Source: Glutamicibacter soli (GTDB taxonomy: Bacteria > Actinomycetota > Actinomycetes > Actinomycetales > Micrococcaceae). From it: a stretch of 64,000 nucleotides of DNA. The notes below the pieces were generated by a model, which saw only the letters and a list, made by a program, of their open reading frames with translations, was not told where the DNA came from and searched no databases. Position numbers and translations under genes: made by a program. Of this stretch, positions 8,797-17,048 are shown piece after piece. The DNA is taken from assembly GCF_003309065.1 (NCBI RefSeq), contig NZ_POAF01000005.1, forward strand, positions 287,241 through 351,240. The letters are read 5' to 3'. Each line of letters starts with the position of its first letter. Positions within the stretch are counted from its first letter, which is position 1.

Positions 8797-9405
8797 TCAG
8801 GCGCTCAATACGAAGGAAGGCGGTCCGCGCCGTTCGGGCAACCTGCCCAGCTGCGCAAGCTTGAGTTGGAAACGCAGCGGGTAGTAGCCGGGAATCGGGC
8901 GCAGTTCCGGGACCGGAATGCGGATCAAGGACAGGAGCAGTCGGGCAGATCCCAGGGTAAGCACCCCGCGCAGCGGAACGAGCAACCGCTCGGCGCCGTT
9001 CAGCACGAGGATGCTGGTTGCGGCGGCCAGCACGTGGGCGTAGAGCATCGATTCGCTCTGCACCTGGGCGTATTGTTCGACGATCTGGCCCGAGAGATCC
9101 ACGGGACCGTGATGGGCCGCGTGTTCCATTGCGGCCAGCGGCCCGGTCTCGCCATGGCTCATCACCGACAGCGACAAGTGGAACAGCCCTTGGCTGAGCA
9201 TAACCACCAGGCTGGTGGCCCACAGCGAGAATTTGCGTCCCAGCATGGCCATGGCGATCACGGCCGAGACGCAGGTGATCAGCAGCATTACCATCAGCGA
9301 CATCTTGGTCGGTGCCTGGTGCGCGTGGGCGGCGAACGCGGTCCAGGTGCACACTGAAGCCGCGAGCCAACCGCGCACAACGCGGATCGCTGGGTTCTTG
9401 GGCAC
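8797..9405 (-). CDS. Small membrane protein of the copper locus, unknown function
   Basis: About 202 residues if translation starts at the GTG at 9405; other in-frame starts (GTG near 9381, ATG further in) cannot be excluded because no convincing Shine-Dalgarno is seen. Four likely membrane helices are visible (around MSLMVMLLITCVSAVIAMAM, SLWATSLVVMLSQGLFHLSL, MLYAHVLAAATSILVL and a fourth near GVLTLGSARLLLSL). His residues cluster outside the membrane (AHAHQAP, MEHAAHHGP), which with the position 50 bp upstream of copC suggests a metal-linked role. I recognise no named family. The reading frame extends upstream to 9510, but that part overlaps the HU terminator and is probably not translated. 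Confidence 0.6.
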   Translation of the reverse strand: MPKNPAIRVVRGWLAASVCTWTAFAAHAHQAPTKMSLMVMLLITCVSAVIAMAMLGRKFSLWATSLVVMLSQGLFHLSLSVMSHGETGPLAAMEHAAHHGPVDLSGQIVEQYAQVQSESMLYAHVLAAATSILVLNGAERLLVPLRGVLTLGSARLLLSLIRIPVPELRPIPGYYPLRFQLKLAQLGRLPERRGPPSFVLSA

Positions 9406-9490
9406 GTGGTTCAGCCGTTCGTCGACGGGTAGGTGATCACCGCTGATTCTACGCGAAGTAGAAGATTGCCTCAAAGTCCGGGGCATGCCA

Positions 9491-9528
9491 AAGGCCCGGG
9501 TCCGCGACATCGCGTGGAACCGGGCCTT
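9491..9528 (-). terminator. Terminator of HU copy 1
   Basis: A 9-bp stem (9491-9499 with 9520-9528) begins 19 bp past the HU copy 1 stop; a short U run follows on the minus strand. It isolates HU from the copper genes downstream. Confidence 0.6.
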
Positions 9529-9546
9529 CAGGAAAGCTTGCGGTGC

Positions 9547-9831
9547 TTACTTCTTGGCGACAGCGGCCTTCAGCTTCGAACCAGCGGTCAGCTTCACCGA
9601 GTGGCCGGCAGGAATCTCGATGGCTTCGCCGGTCTGCGGGTTGCGGCCGGTGCGAGCTGCACGGTCGGTGCGCTCCACTGCCAGCCAGCCTGGGATCGAA
9701 ACCTTCTCGCCCTGCGAGATCTGCTCAACGAAAACGTCGAAAACAGCATCCAGAACACCGTTGACGGCAACCTGGGAGTTTTCGGTCTTCGCTGCAACAG
9801 CGGCAACAAGTTCGCTACGGTTCATAGCCAA
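9547..9831 (-). CDS. hup: DNA-binding protein HU (copy 1)
   Basis: 94 residues, the usual HU length, ending in the basic tail KLKAAVAKK. It shows the HU/IHF fold signature: N-terminal helices (NRSELVAAVAAKT), the beta-arm GRNPQTGEAIEIPAG with the DNA-intercalating NP, and the dimer core. HU bends and compacts DNA. The start is probably the TTG at 9831: AGGAGG lies seven bases before it and the resulting MAMNRSE aligns with the MAKNRSE start common in HU; the ATG two codons later has much worse spacing. The coding sequence and upstream leader are base-for-base identical with the second copy at 10104-10388. Confidence 0.95.
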   Translation of the reverse strand: MAMNRSELVAAVAAKTENSQVAVNGVLDAVFDVFVEQISQGEKVSIPGWLAVERTDRAARTGRNPQTGEAIEIPAGHSVKLTAGSKLKAAVAKK

Positions 9832-9906
9832 TGTATGTCCTCCTGGACTAGTGGTCCAAGGCCCGGTTCAGACCTCGAACGCCGCGCGGTCGCACGGACT
9901 TATCAG
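9548..9906 (-). repeat. 359-bp perfect direct repeat, copy 1 (HU gene plus leader)
   Basis: Compared base by base, this segment is identical to 10105-10463 (offset 557). It covers all but the last base of the HU stop codon, the whole gene, the Shine-Dalgarno and about 75 bp upstream. The flanks and the terminators of the two copies are unrelated. Perfect identity, third codon positions included, points to a very recent duplication, ongoing gene conversion, or an assembly artefact. Confidence 0.97.
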
Positions 9907-10041
9907 TCAAGAACATACCAAACCTGAGGGAGAGAAACGCCCGAAAACAGCGTATTCTCCGGGATTTTTTCAGCTATTGCCCATTTTTTGGGCCCAAAGG
10001 CGGCAATTCTTGACCCGAACGGCGTTAAAACGCTTAACGAA

Positions 10042-10084
10042 GCCGCCCGCCGGGCCGAAGCGGAGCTTCGTTCCGGCGGGCGGC
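10042..10084 (-). terminator. Terminator of HU copy 2
   Basis: A 12-bp perfect stem (10042-10053 with 10073-10084) encloses a second 5-bp stem (10056-10060 with 10066-10070). It lies 20 bp past the stop of HU copy 2 and differs completely from the terminator of copy 1. A run of purines and an AT-rich stretch (9960-10035) separates it from the promoter region of copy 1. Confidence 0.7.
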
Positions 10085-10103
10085 TGCGGGAAGGATCGGG
10101 GTA

Positions 10104-10388
10104 CTACTTCTTGGCGACAGCGGCCTTCAGCTTCGAACCAGCGGTCAGCTTCACCGAGTGGCCGGCAGGAATCTCGATGGCTTCGCCGGTCTGCGGGTTG
10201 CGGCCGGTGCGAGCTGCACGGTCGGTGCGCTCCACTGCCAGCCAGCCTGGGATCGAAACCTTCTCGCCCTGCGAGATCTGCTCAACGAAAACGTCGAAAA
10301 CAGCATCCAGAACACCGTTGACGGCAACCTGGGAGTTTTCGGTCTTCGCTGCAACAGCGGCAACAAGTTCGCTACGGTTCATAGCCAA
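10104..10388 (-). CDS. hup: DNA-binding protein HU (copy 2, identical to copy 1)
   Basis: The 94-residue product is identical to that of the gene at 9547-9831, including the TTG start with AGGAGG seven bases upstream. Each copy has its own terminator, and the 75-bp leader that probably holds the promoter is duplicated too, so both are likely expressed and the cell would simply make more HU. Sequence upstream of 10463 diverges from that upstream of 9906, so distal regulation could differ. Confidence 0.95.
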   Translation of the reverse strand: MAMNRSELVAAVAAKTENSQVAVNGVLDAVFDVFVEQISQGEKVSIPGWLAVERTDRAARTGRNPQTGEAIEIPAGHSVKLTAGSKLKAAVAKK

Positions 10389-10463
10389 TGTATGTCCTCC
10401 TGGACTAGTGGTCCAAGGCCCGGTTCAGACCTCGAACGCCGCGCGGTCGCACGGACTTATCAG
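10105..10463 (-). repeat. 359-bp perfect direct repeat, copy 2 (HU gene plus leader)
   Basis: Identical over 359 bases to 9548-9906. The 198-bp spacer between the copies (9907-10104) is unique and AT-richer, and holds the terminator of this copy. Confidence 0.97.
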
Positions 10464-10557
10464 AGATGAACTTACCAGCAATAACCGTCAATTCCTGCAT
10501 CAATCCGCGGATTGCATGGAGTTTCTCCTGCCATTCGAGGTGTGAAAGTTCACGAAA

Positions 10558-11550
10558 TCAGCCGTGTGCGAACGGGTCGAATCCGTCGTTAGCCGCCGTG
10601 AACAGTTGCCAGGCGCGCTGCTGCAGTTGCTTGCTGCGGGTGCTCTTTGCGGGGCTGGCCAGTGTAATCGGGCCCTTCGAGACGTATTTGGGCCCCAAGT
10701 ACACGCCGGTCGGTGCGGAGCCGAGGTCCGGGTTCAGCGCCGCCTCGACGATGGCGACCGCGCCTTCGTGTTTGCCCTGCGCGAAACCGGCCTGCAGCTG
10801 CCCCTGCAGGCGTTTGGCGTAGCCGGGCTCGTTGACGCCGGCGATCTGCGGAGTCAGCCCGGACACCGAATAACCTGGGTGCACGGTGATGGAGCGTGCC
10901 GGCCAGGACAGCTGGCGCAGGCGCCGGTCCAGAGCCAAGCCGAACCCCTGCAGCACGGCCTTGGACTGCGCATAGGCCCGGTAGGGGTGGTAGTCCTGCT
11001 CGAGTTTCAGGTTCTGCAGGTCGGCCTGCAGCATCAGGGTGGACATCGAGCCCAGCGCGATGAAGCGCAGCGGGTGGGACGCGAAAGTTGCGGCGAGCTC
11101 CCCCACGAGCCGCGCATGGCCGAGCACGTTGGTCGTCATCACCTGCTCGTAGCCGAGCAGCCCGGGCTGGCGCGTGCGCGGGGTGTGGATGATGCCGGCG
11201 TTGGCGACCAGCACGTCGATGGTGCGGCCGCGCAGTTCGGCGGCCAGACCCACCGCGGAGGCCATGGAGTCCGCGTCGAACTGCATGAATTCGAGTTGCG
11301 CCTGCGGCACGCGTCGGCGGATCTGCGCGGCGGCGTGTTCGGCCCGCGCCTGGTTGCGGCAGGCCATGAGCACGGTGGCCCCGCTCTCGGCCAGGGCCAG
11401 CGCGGTGAAGAAGCCCAGCCCGGCGTTGGCCCCGGTGACTACCGCGGTCCTGCCTCGGCCCAGGCCGGCCCAGCGGCCGCGGTTTGCATGGACGTCGCCC
11501 AGCGGTTGCGTGTACTGGGGTGCTGAATGTCTACCGGTGGCTTGCTGCAT
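10558..11550 (-). CDS. Short-chain dehydrogenase/reductase, retinol-dehydrogenase-like
   Basis: 330 residues, longer than a minimal SDR. The dinucleotide motif TGxxxGxG is TGANAGLG near residue 40, the NAG motif is in VANAGI and the catalytic Tyr/Lys pair is YRAYAQSK, so the active site looks complete. The 50 extra C-terminal residues and LGPKYVSKGP-type end resemble the WW-oxidoreductase / retinol-dehydrogenase-like SDRs that act on lipophilic alcohols or ketones with NADP(H); the substrate is unknown. The ATG at 11550 was used; a GTG three codons earlier is an alternative. It stands alone, divergent from the DUF1992 gene. Confidence 0.82.
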   Translation of the reverse strand: MQQATGRHSAPQYTQPLGDVHANRGRWAGLGRGRTAVVTGANAGLGFFTALALAESGATVLMACRNQARAEHAAAQIRRRVPQAQLEFMQFDADSMASAVGLAAELRGRTIDVLVANAGIIHTPRTRQPGLLGYEQVMTTNVLGHARLVGELAATFASHPLRFIALGSMSTLMLQADLQNLKLEQDYHPYRAYAQSKAVLQGFGLALDRRLRQLSWPARSITVHPGYSVSGLTPQIAGVNEPGYAKRLQGQLQAGFAQGKHEGAVAIVEAALNPDLGSAPTGVYLGPKYVSKGPITLASPAKSTRSKQLQQRAWQLFTAANDGFDPFAHG

Positions 11551-11684
11551 GGCTTCCACGCTACTATGCGCCCGCTGCGGGTTCCGGAAGGCTCGGGCCG
11601 GTTCGGCTGTGAATACGCCATGCCCGCCCGCACGGCGCAGGGGTCATCCTTGAACACGCGGTGGCACGGTGGGAAAATAGAGCC

Positions 11685-12296
11685 ATGGGTGCCCCGAAAC
11701 CTGACGAGAATGCGGCACTGAACGCCGCCCGTTACAAGTTGAGCCAATCGGCTGGCGAACAGTTGCCGGTGGACGAATACGCCGAGGCCACCGGCATGGC
11801 CCCGGTGGACAAGGCTCCGAGCACTCCCCTGCAGTTCTACGCCGAGGACGAGGCCTGGGAGGTCGCGAACTCCGTGCTGGACGAGGCCTTTGCTCGCGGC
11901 GACTTCGACAACCTCGCCTTGGCGGGAAAGAATATCGACCACATCACCAACACCACCGATCCGGACTGGTGGCTGAAGTCGATGATGCACCGCGAGAAGA
12001 TCTCCGGTCTCGGCCCGCCGGCGCTGACGCTACGAGTGGAGGACGAGCATATGGACCAGACGCTGGACCAGCTGCCTACCGAGGCGGCGGTGCGCGAACA
12101 TATCGAGGACTTCAACCAGCGTGTTATCGAGGCCCGGCGCCAGCTGCTGGGCGGCCCTCCGGTGATCACCGCCCTGCGCGATGCCACCGCCGAGGTCCTT
12201 GCCTGGCAGCAGCGACGTCGCGCCGCCGCCCCGGCCCATGAGGAACAGCCCGACCAGGCCACGCGCCGCTGGTGGCAACGCAGGAAGCGGGCTTAA
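11685..12296 (+). CDS. DUF1992 (DnaJC28-like) protein
   Basis: 203 residues. The central part carries the DUF1992 hallmarks: a short helix DEAFARGDFDNLALAGK followed by TDPDWWLKSMMHREKI. The same domain occurs in eukaryotic DNAJC28; its molecular function is not established. The C-terminal third is a long charged helix (REHIEDFNQRVIEARRQLL) ending in a basic Arg/Trp tail (RRWWQRRKRA), which hints at nucleic-acid or membrane contact. No signal or membrane segment. The ATG at 11685 fits the conserved start best; an in-frame ATG at 11661 exists. The 3' end faces rpsN across a shared hairpin. Confidence 0.8.
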   Translation: MGAPKPDENAALNAARYKLSQSAGEQLPVDEYAEATGMAPVDKAPSTPLQFYAEDEAWEVANSVLDEAFARGDFDNLALAGKNIDHITNTTDPDWWLKSMMHREKISGLGPPALTLRVEDEHMDQTLDQLPTEAAVREHIEDFNQRVIEARRQLLGGPPVITALRDATAEVLAWQQRRRAAAPAHEEQPDQATRRWWQRRKRA

Positions 12297-12298
12297 CG

Positions 12299-12334
12299 GC
12301 GAAAGCCGCCCTCCCGAAGGAGTGCGGCTTTCGC
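12299..12334. terminator. Bidirectional terminator between the DUF1992 gene and rpsN
   Basis: An 11-bp perfect stem (12299-12309 with 12324-12334) lies between two convergent genes, 3 bp after the DUF1992 stop and 22 bp before the rpsN stop (as read on the plus strand). It can serve both. Confidence 0.75.
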
Positions 12335-12356
12335 TAAGTCAGAAGACTTGCAGGTC

Positions 12357-12662
12357 TTACCAGGAAGACTTGGTGATGCCCGGGAGCTCACCACGGTGTG
12401 CCATGTCGCGGAAGCGAACACGGGAGATACCGAACTTCTGGAAGGTACCGCGTGGGCGGCCGTCAATGGCGTCGCGGTTGCGAACGCGCACTGGGGAAGC
12501 GTTGCGTGGCAGCTTCTGCAGGCCAACGCGGGCTGCTTCGCGAGCCTCGTCGGTGGCGTTTGGATCGATCAGGGTCTTCTTCAGTTCGAGGCGCTTTTCA
12601 GCGTAACGCTCGACGATGACCTTGCGCTGTTCGTTCTTTGCGATCTTGGACTTCTTGGCCAT
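12357..12662 (-). CDS. rpsN: 30S ribosomal protein S14, zinc-free long form
   Basis: 101 residues, the long S14 type. It lacks the two CxxC pairs of the zinc-binding short form; the conserved end is intact ([35 protein letters not shown] in part). In actinobacteria such zinc-free S14, L33 and L28 are often encoded together as paralogues used when zinc is scarce, freeing zinc from ribosomes. Whether the zinc forms also exist cannot be judged from this window. Last gene of the three-gene unit, starting 4 bp after the rpmG stop. Confidence 0.95.
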   Translation of the reverse strand: MAKKSKIAKNEQRKVIVERYAEKRLELKKTLIDPNATDEAREAARVGLQKLPRNASPVRVRNRDAIDGRPRGTFQKFGISRVRFRDMAHRGELPGITKSSW

Positions 12663-12665
12663 GTC

Positions 12666-12836
12666 TTAGCGCTCCTCTCGGAATTCTACGTGCTTGCGGA
12701 CTACCGGGTCGTACTTCTTCAGAACCATGCGGTCTGGGTCGTTACGACGGTTCTTACGGGTTACGTAAGTGAAACCGGTGCCGGCGGTGGACTTCAGCTT
12801 GATGATCGGACGTACGTCCTTATCCTTCTTTGCCAT
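12666..12836 (-). CDS. rpmG: 50S ribosomal protein L33, zinc-free form
   Basis: 56 residues, reading [19 protein letters not shown] at the start and KHVEFREER at the end. The two CxxC motifs of zinc-type L33 are absent ([15 protein letters not shown] and [12 protein letters not shown] occupy those positions), so this is the C-minus form. It starts two bases after the rpmB stop and ends four bases before rpsN, clearly one operon. Confidence 0.94.
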   Translation of the reverse strand: MAKKDKDVRPIIKLKSTAGTGFTYVTRKNRRNDPDRMVLKKYDPVVRKHVEFREER

Positions 12837-12838
12837 TT

Positions 12839-13075
12839 TTAGAGCTTCACACCCTTCGCAATCAGGTCTGCAACAACAGCGTCGATACCGCGGGCATCGA
12901 TGACCTTGATGCCCTTGACCGACAGGGTCAGGGTCACCTTACGGCGCAGCGAAGGCACGTAGTAGGTCTTCTTCTGGATGTTCGGATCGAAACGACGCTT
13001 GTTGCGACGGTGCGAGTGGGAGATGCTATGTCCGAAGGCCGGAGTAGTACCGGTTACCTGGCAAACAGCTGCCAT
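12839..13075 (-). CDS. rpmB: 50S ribosomal protein L28
   Basis: 78 residues with the L28 pattern [26 protein letters not shown] and the end [19 protein letters not shown]. Only one N-terminal Cys is present, so no zinc site can form. First gene of the rpmB-rpmG-rpsN operon. The ATG at 13075 is preceded by GAGGAG five bases away; an in-frame GTG six bases earlier is possible but does not match L28 starts. I could not find a convincing Zur box upstream. Confidence 0.95.
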   Translation of the reverse strand: MAAVCQVTGTTPAFGHSISHSHRRNKRRFDPNIQKKTYYVPSLRRKVTLTLSVKGIKVIDARGIDAVVADLIAKGVKL

Positions 13076-13405
13076 GATCACTCCTCAGTTAGTTAGTAGT
13101 AAAAATTCGACGGTACTCGCGCGTGCTGCCCATAAGTGAATATCGACAGCACATCTGCGTTATGAGTCCCGCCAACCAGTGAAACACCGTTATTACTGCA
13201 CACTAGGAAGAAACCAGGCTGGGTGAGAACCAACCGAAGAGCCTTAAAGTATGTAAGACGGTGAACTTCGCAGCCGATCGAGCATTTTCCCCGTACTCAG
13301 TGGGTTGCGACATTCGGTATTACGGGCTATTCGTGCATGCCAAGATCCCAAATGATGGCATTACGGCATGCGCGATTAACGCCAGATAAGCTTATCGAGA
13401 ATTTC
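13076..13405. other. Intergenic region upstream of rpmB
   Basis: 330 bp without a credible gene. It must contain the rpmB operon promoter on the minus strand. A loose inverted repeat GTGCTG...CAGCAC lies around 13124-13155, and a 7-bp repeat GCATGCC (13335-13341) with GGCATGC (13365-13371) lies nearer the MarR gene. Neither is strong enough to name. Confidence 0.4.
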
Positions 13406-13933
13406 TCAGGGTTCCAAATCCTTGGAAGGGTCCTGCAGGATCCAATGCTCCGGGTCCATCCCCGCGGTCAACTTGCGGGTAATTCGTCGAAGATCGTTAA
13501 TGTCCTTGTCACTCAGAGATTCGAAGAGCAGCGCACGGACAGTTGCCACATGGTGGGGTGCCATGCGCACCACAGCCTGCCAACCAGCGTCGGTTAATGA
13601 GGCGATTTTCACACGGGCGTCTTCTTCGGACTGCTCGCGTGCCACCCAACCGCGGACCTCCAGTTTCTTCACCACGTGCGACAAGCGCGAGAGCGAAGCG
13701 CTGGTGCGCGATGCCAGCTTGGTCATGCTCATCTTTCGCCCCGTGGACTCCGAGAGCATCGCGAGCATGTGGTAGTCGAAAAGGGTAATGCCATCCAGAA
13801 CCTGCAGGTCCGAATCGAGGGCGGCAGGCAGCAGCGTCAACACCGCATTCAGCCCCAGCCATGCTTCGCGCTCCTGCTCCGAAAGCCAAACCGGCGTCTC
13901 GCCCATGAAGTTGTCCCATCTTTGGTCGTGCAT
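13406..13933 (-). CDS. MarR-family transcriptional regulator
   Basis: 175 residues with a winged-helix core: the recognition region MTKLASRTSASLSRLSHVVKKLEVRGWV and the wing REQSEEDARVKIASLTDAG are typical MarR. MarR dimers usually repress nearby or distant genes and release DNA on binding a phenolic or oxidant ligand. No obvious target is adjacent: rpmB lies downstream on the same strand and the next gene upstream is the end of the Pot operon. The ATG at 13933 is used; the ATG at 13906 would remove nine residues. Confidence 0.88.
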   Translation of the reverse strand: MHDQRWDNFMGETPVWLSEQEREAWLGLNAVLTLLPAALDSDLQVLDGITLFDYHMLAMLSESTGRKMSMTKLASRTSASLSRLSHVVKKLEVRGWVAREQSEEDARVKIASLTDAGWQAVVRMAPHHVATVRALLFESLSDKDINDLRRITRKLTAGMDPEHWILQDPSKDLEP

Positions 13934-14148
13934 CGCTCCCGCAGCATCAGCGGTGCGACGGTATTAATTTGCGGGCCGCAAGCGACCCACAGCAGCCCTT
14001 CCAACATTCCAAGGATGCGAAGCACCTCACACTAAGGGGGAAGCATTTTGTCACTCTCTTGGAAAGAACGGTGCTGAGGGCTCCATAGTATGCGAATTTC
14101 TCTTCGGGTGACAGCGCAGAACAACGACAGATTCTCGCCGGGACGCCA

Positions 14149-14181
14149 CAGAGGGAACCCGGGCGTGCCAGGTTCCCTCTG
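14149..14181 (-). terminator. Terminator of the polyamine transport operon
   Basis: An 11-bp perfect stem (14149-14159 with 14171-14181) lies 13 bp past the potC stop. No U tract follows, as is common in high-GC actinobacteria. Confidence 0.6.
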
Positions 14182-14193
14182 GAGCAGGCGTGT

Positions 14194-14985
14194 TTAGACC
14201 TTTTCCAGTTGCTTCTTCTTGCGGTAGCTGATGATCTGCCCGATGATCACCACCAGCAGGGCGACGATGAACATCGCCGAGCCGATCATGTTGGCCTGGG
14301 CGGGGATGCCGCGGGTGGCCGAAACGTAGATGAACTTCGGGAAGGTCTGGAAGTTGCCGGAGTTGAAGTTCGTGATGATGAAGTCGTCGAAGCTCATCGC
14401 GAAGCTCAGCAGCGCGGCGGCCACGATGCCCGGAAGCAGCAGCGGGAAGGTCACCTTCCAGAACGCCAGCCGCGGCGAGGCGTAGAGGTCGGCGGCGGCT
14501 TCCTCAAGCCGCGGATCCAGCGAGGACACCCGGGCGCGGACCGTGACGATCACGAAGGACATGCAGAACACGGTATGCGCGATCACGATGGTCCAGTAGC
14601 CCAGCTCCCATCCAAGGTTCAGGAACTGCGCCAGCAGCGAGGCGCCGAGCACTACTTCCGGGGTGGCCAGCGGCAGGATGATCAGCACGTCGGTCAGCTT
14701 GCGGAAGCGGAACTTGTAGCGCACCAGGCCCAGCGCGATGCAGGTGCCCAGCGCGGTGGCGATCAGGGTGGCGACGATGCCGACCTGCAGCGAGTTGGCC
14801 AGCGACTCGCATACCGCCGGGGCGCCGCACGGGTTCGCCCAATTATCCCAGGTGAAACCGCGCCATTCGAGGTTGGTGCGGCCCGCATCGTTGAACGAGA
14901 ACACAAAGATGTAGACGATCGGCACCAGCAGGTAGACGAAGGCCAGGCCTCCGACGACGGGAACAAACCAGCGTCCCAATTTCAT
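14194..14985 (-). CDS. potC: Polyamine ABC transporter permease (PotC-like)
   Basis: 263 residues with six predicted membrane helices. The EAA loop that contacts the ATPase is visible as EEAAADLYASPRLAFWKVTFPLLLPG. The pairing with a PotB-like permease, PotA-type ATPase and two PotD-like proteins identifies a spermidine/putrescine-type importer. The ATG at 14985 follows the potB stop directly, so the permeases are probably made in equal amounts. Last gene of the five-gene operon. Confidence 0.92.
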   Translation of the reverse strand: MKLGRWFVPVVGGLAFVYLLVPIVYIFVFSFNDAGRTNLEWRGFTWDNWANPCGAPAVCESLANSLQVGIVATLIATALGTCIALGLVRYKFRFRKLTDVLIILPLATPEVVLGASLLAQFLNLGWELGYWTIVIAHTVFCMSFVIVTVRARVSSLDPRLEEAAADLYASPRLAFWKVTFPLLLPGIVAAALLSFAMSFDDFIITNFNSGNFQTFPKFIYVSATRGIPAQANMIGSAMFIVALLVVIIGQIISYRKKKQLEKV

Positions 14986-15912
14986 TTACATCAGCTCCTT
15001 GGTGCCGAAACGCCGGATATAGATCGTGACCAGGACCAGGATGGAGACCATGAGCACGAAGCTCAGCGCCGCCGCCCCGGGGTAGTCGATGACCTTGAAG
15101 AACCTGGAATCGATCACCTGGCCGATCATCGTCGTATTGCGGTTGTTGCCCAGCAGTGCGGAGTTCACGTAGTCGCCGGCCGCCGGGATGAAGGTCAGCA
15201 GCGTGCCGGCGAAGATGCCCGGGGCGCTCATCGGCAGCGTGATCCTGAAGAAGGAGTTCATCGGGCTGGCGTACAGGTCGCCCGCGGCCTCCAGCAATCG
15301 GGTGTCCAACCGGCCCAGGTTCGCGTAGATCGGCAGCACCATGAACGGCAGGAAGTTGTAGGTCAGTCCGGCGACGACGGCGAAGGGCGTCGCGGTCAGG
15401 TGCCCGTCGGCTGGCAGGATCGCCACGAACTTCAGCGCCTGGGCGATGAAGCCCTCGTCGGCCAGGATCTGCTTCCACGCCTGCGTGCGCAGGATGAAGC
15501 TGGAGAAGAACGGGGCGATCAGCAGCACCAGCAGGATGCCCTGCAGCAGCGGCTTCTCGCGCAGCCGCACCGCCACCAGGTAGGCCATCGGGAAGCCGAT
15601 CAGCAGCGCCAGCACGGTGGCGATCAGCGCGAACCAGAAGGAGCGCAGCAGCTCGGGCCAGTAGGCCGAGAGCACCGTCATGTAGTTGCCGATCTCGAAG
15701 CCCGGCACGAATTCGCCGATCTCAGCTCCCGGCGGCTTCACGTACAGGCTCATCGCCAGCAGCACCACCACCGGCAGCGCGAAGAACAGCGCCAGCACCA
15801 GCAGCCCCGGGGCCACCAGGTAGATGCCGGTGCGCCCCTTGCGGCGCTCGGCGCGGATCTCATCCTTGCTGCGCAGGTCGCTCAGGCCCGACTTGCTGAT
15901 GGTCTGCGTCAT
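14986..15912 (-). CDS. potB: Polyamine ABC transporter permease (PotB-like)
   Basis: 308 residues, six to seven membrane helices, with the EAA motif EAAGDLYASPMNSFFRITLPMSAPG near residue 205. It forms the channel with PotC. An N-terminal cytoplasmic stretch of ~30 charged residues (LRSKDEIRAERRKGRTG) is longer than usual. The ATG at 15912 overlaps the potA stop by four bases (ATGA), so translation is likely coupled. Confidence 0.92.
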   Translation of the reverse strand: MTQTISKSGLSDLRSKDEIRAERRKGRTGIYLVAPGLLVLALFFALPVVVLLAMSLYVKPPGAEIGEFVPGFEIGNYMTVLSAYWPELLRSFWFALIATVLALLIGFPMAYLVAVRLREKPLLQGILLVLLIAPFFSSFILRTQAWKQILADEGFIAQALKFVAILPADGHLTATPFAVVAGLTYNFLPFMVLPIYANLGRLDTRLLEAAGDLYASPMNSFFRITLPMSAPGIFAGTLLTFIPAAGDYVNSALLGNNRNTTMIGQVIDSRFFKVIDYPGAAALSFVLMVSILVLVTIYIRRFGTKELM

Positions 15913-17048
15913 TGCTCCACCCCCGCGTCCATGCGCTCGTCGCCGGCCAGGCCGAACGAGTAGTCGGCCTCCCAGTACAGGTAGACGGTGTCCCCCACGG
16001 CCGCCGGCTGCTGCCCGCGGTTCTGTGAGAAGGTGCCGATGCGCCCGATGCCCGGCACGTCCACCAGGTATTCGGTGGTGGTGCCGGTGAAGGACACGTC
16101 GATCACGGTGCCCGACAGCTCGTTGTGCGCTGCCCCGGAGGAGGTGCGGTCGATGGTGATCTTCTCCGGGCGCACGCCCACGACCACCTGCCCGCTGGTC
16201 TGCACCGCGCGGTCCTCGGGCAGCAGCACGCTGTGCCCGGCGACGTCGACCTCCAGCAGCCCGGCGCGCTTGCCGGTGACCTCGCCGCGCATCAGGTTCG
16301 ACTTGCCCAGGAAGTTCGCGACGAACGCGGTGCGCGGCAGCTCGTAGAGCTCGCGCGGCGGGCCCATCTGCTCGATCCGCCCCTCGTTCATGACCGCGAC
16401 GGTGTCGGCCATGGTCATGGCCTCCTCTTGGTCGTGGGTCACGTGGATGAAGGTCAGGCCCACCTCGGTCTGGATGGTCTTCAGCTCCAGCTGCATCTGC
16501 CGGCGCAGCTTCATGTCCAGCGCGCCCAGCGGCTCGTCGAGCAGCAGCACCTGCGGGCGGTTGACCAGCGCGCGGGCCAGGGCCACTCGCTGCTGCTGGC
16601 CGCCGGAGAGCTGGGCCGGCTTGCGGTTGGCAAGATGCGCCAGCTCCACCATTTCCAGCCCGGCCTGCGCCTTGGCCATCGCTTCGGGGTCCTTCTTGCG
16701 CTTCAGCCCGAACGCGACGTTCTCCAGCACGCTCATGTGCGGGAACAGCGCGTAGGACTGGAAGACGGTATTCACCGGCCGCTTGTGGCTGGGCAGCGAG
16801 GTGACGTCCTCGCCGCCGATCGAGATGCTGCCCTCGCTGGGTGCCTCCAGGCCGGCGATCATGCGCAGCGTGGTGGACTTGCCGCAGCCCGAGGGGCCCA
16901 GCAGCGCGAAGAACGTGCCTGAAGGGACCAGCAGGTCCAGGTCCTTGACGGCGACGAACTCGGCGAAGCGCTTCGTGATGCCGCGCAGCTCAAGGTCCGC
17001 CCCCGAGGTGCGGGTTTCTGGCAGGGTGGGTGCAAGATTGGCGTTCAT
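15909..17048 (-). CDS. potA: Polyamine ABC transporter ATP-binding protein (PotA-like)
   Basis: 379 residues. Walker [10 protein letters not shown] at 51-59, ABC signature LSGGQQQR at 147-154, Walker B VLLLDEP at 167-173 and the H-loop [10 protein letters not shown] are all intact. The last ~130 residues form a TOBE domain (RPEKITIDR region) typical of Pot/Ugp-type importers. The ATG at 17048 overlaps the stop of the upstream binding-protein gene by four bases; a much longer in-frame extension upstream lies inside that gene and is not real. Confidence 0.94.
   Translation of the reverse strand: MNANLAPTLPETRTSGADLELRGITKRFAEFVAVKDLDLLVPSGTFFALLGPSGCGKSTTLRMIAGLEAPSEGSISIGGEDVTSLPSHKRPVNTVFQSYALFPHMSVLENVAFGLKRKKDPEAMAKAQAGLEMVELAHLANRKPAQLSGGQQQRVALARALVNRPQVLLLDEPLGALDMKLRRQMQLELKTIQTEVGLTFIHVTHDQEEAMTMADTVAVMNEGRIEQMGPPRELYELPRTAFVANFLGKSNLMRGEVTGKRAGLLEVDVAGHSVLLPEDRAVQTSGQVVVGVRPEKITIDRTSSGAAHNELSGTVIDVSFTGTTTEYLVDVPGIGRIGTFSQNRGQQPAAVGDTVYLYWEADYSFGLAGDERMDAGVEQ

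Noticed and set aside
9405..9510. 35-residue N-terminal extension of the copper-locus membrane protein
   Set aside because: It would run through the HU terminator hairpin and lacks a ribosome site.
13076..13405. Zur box or tRNA upstream of rpmB
   Set aside because: No match to a Zur palindrome and no cloverleaf could be folded by eye.
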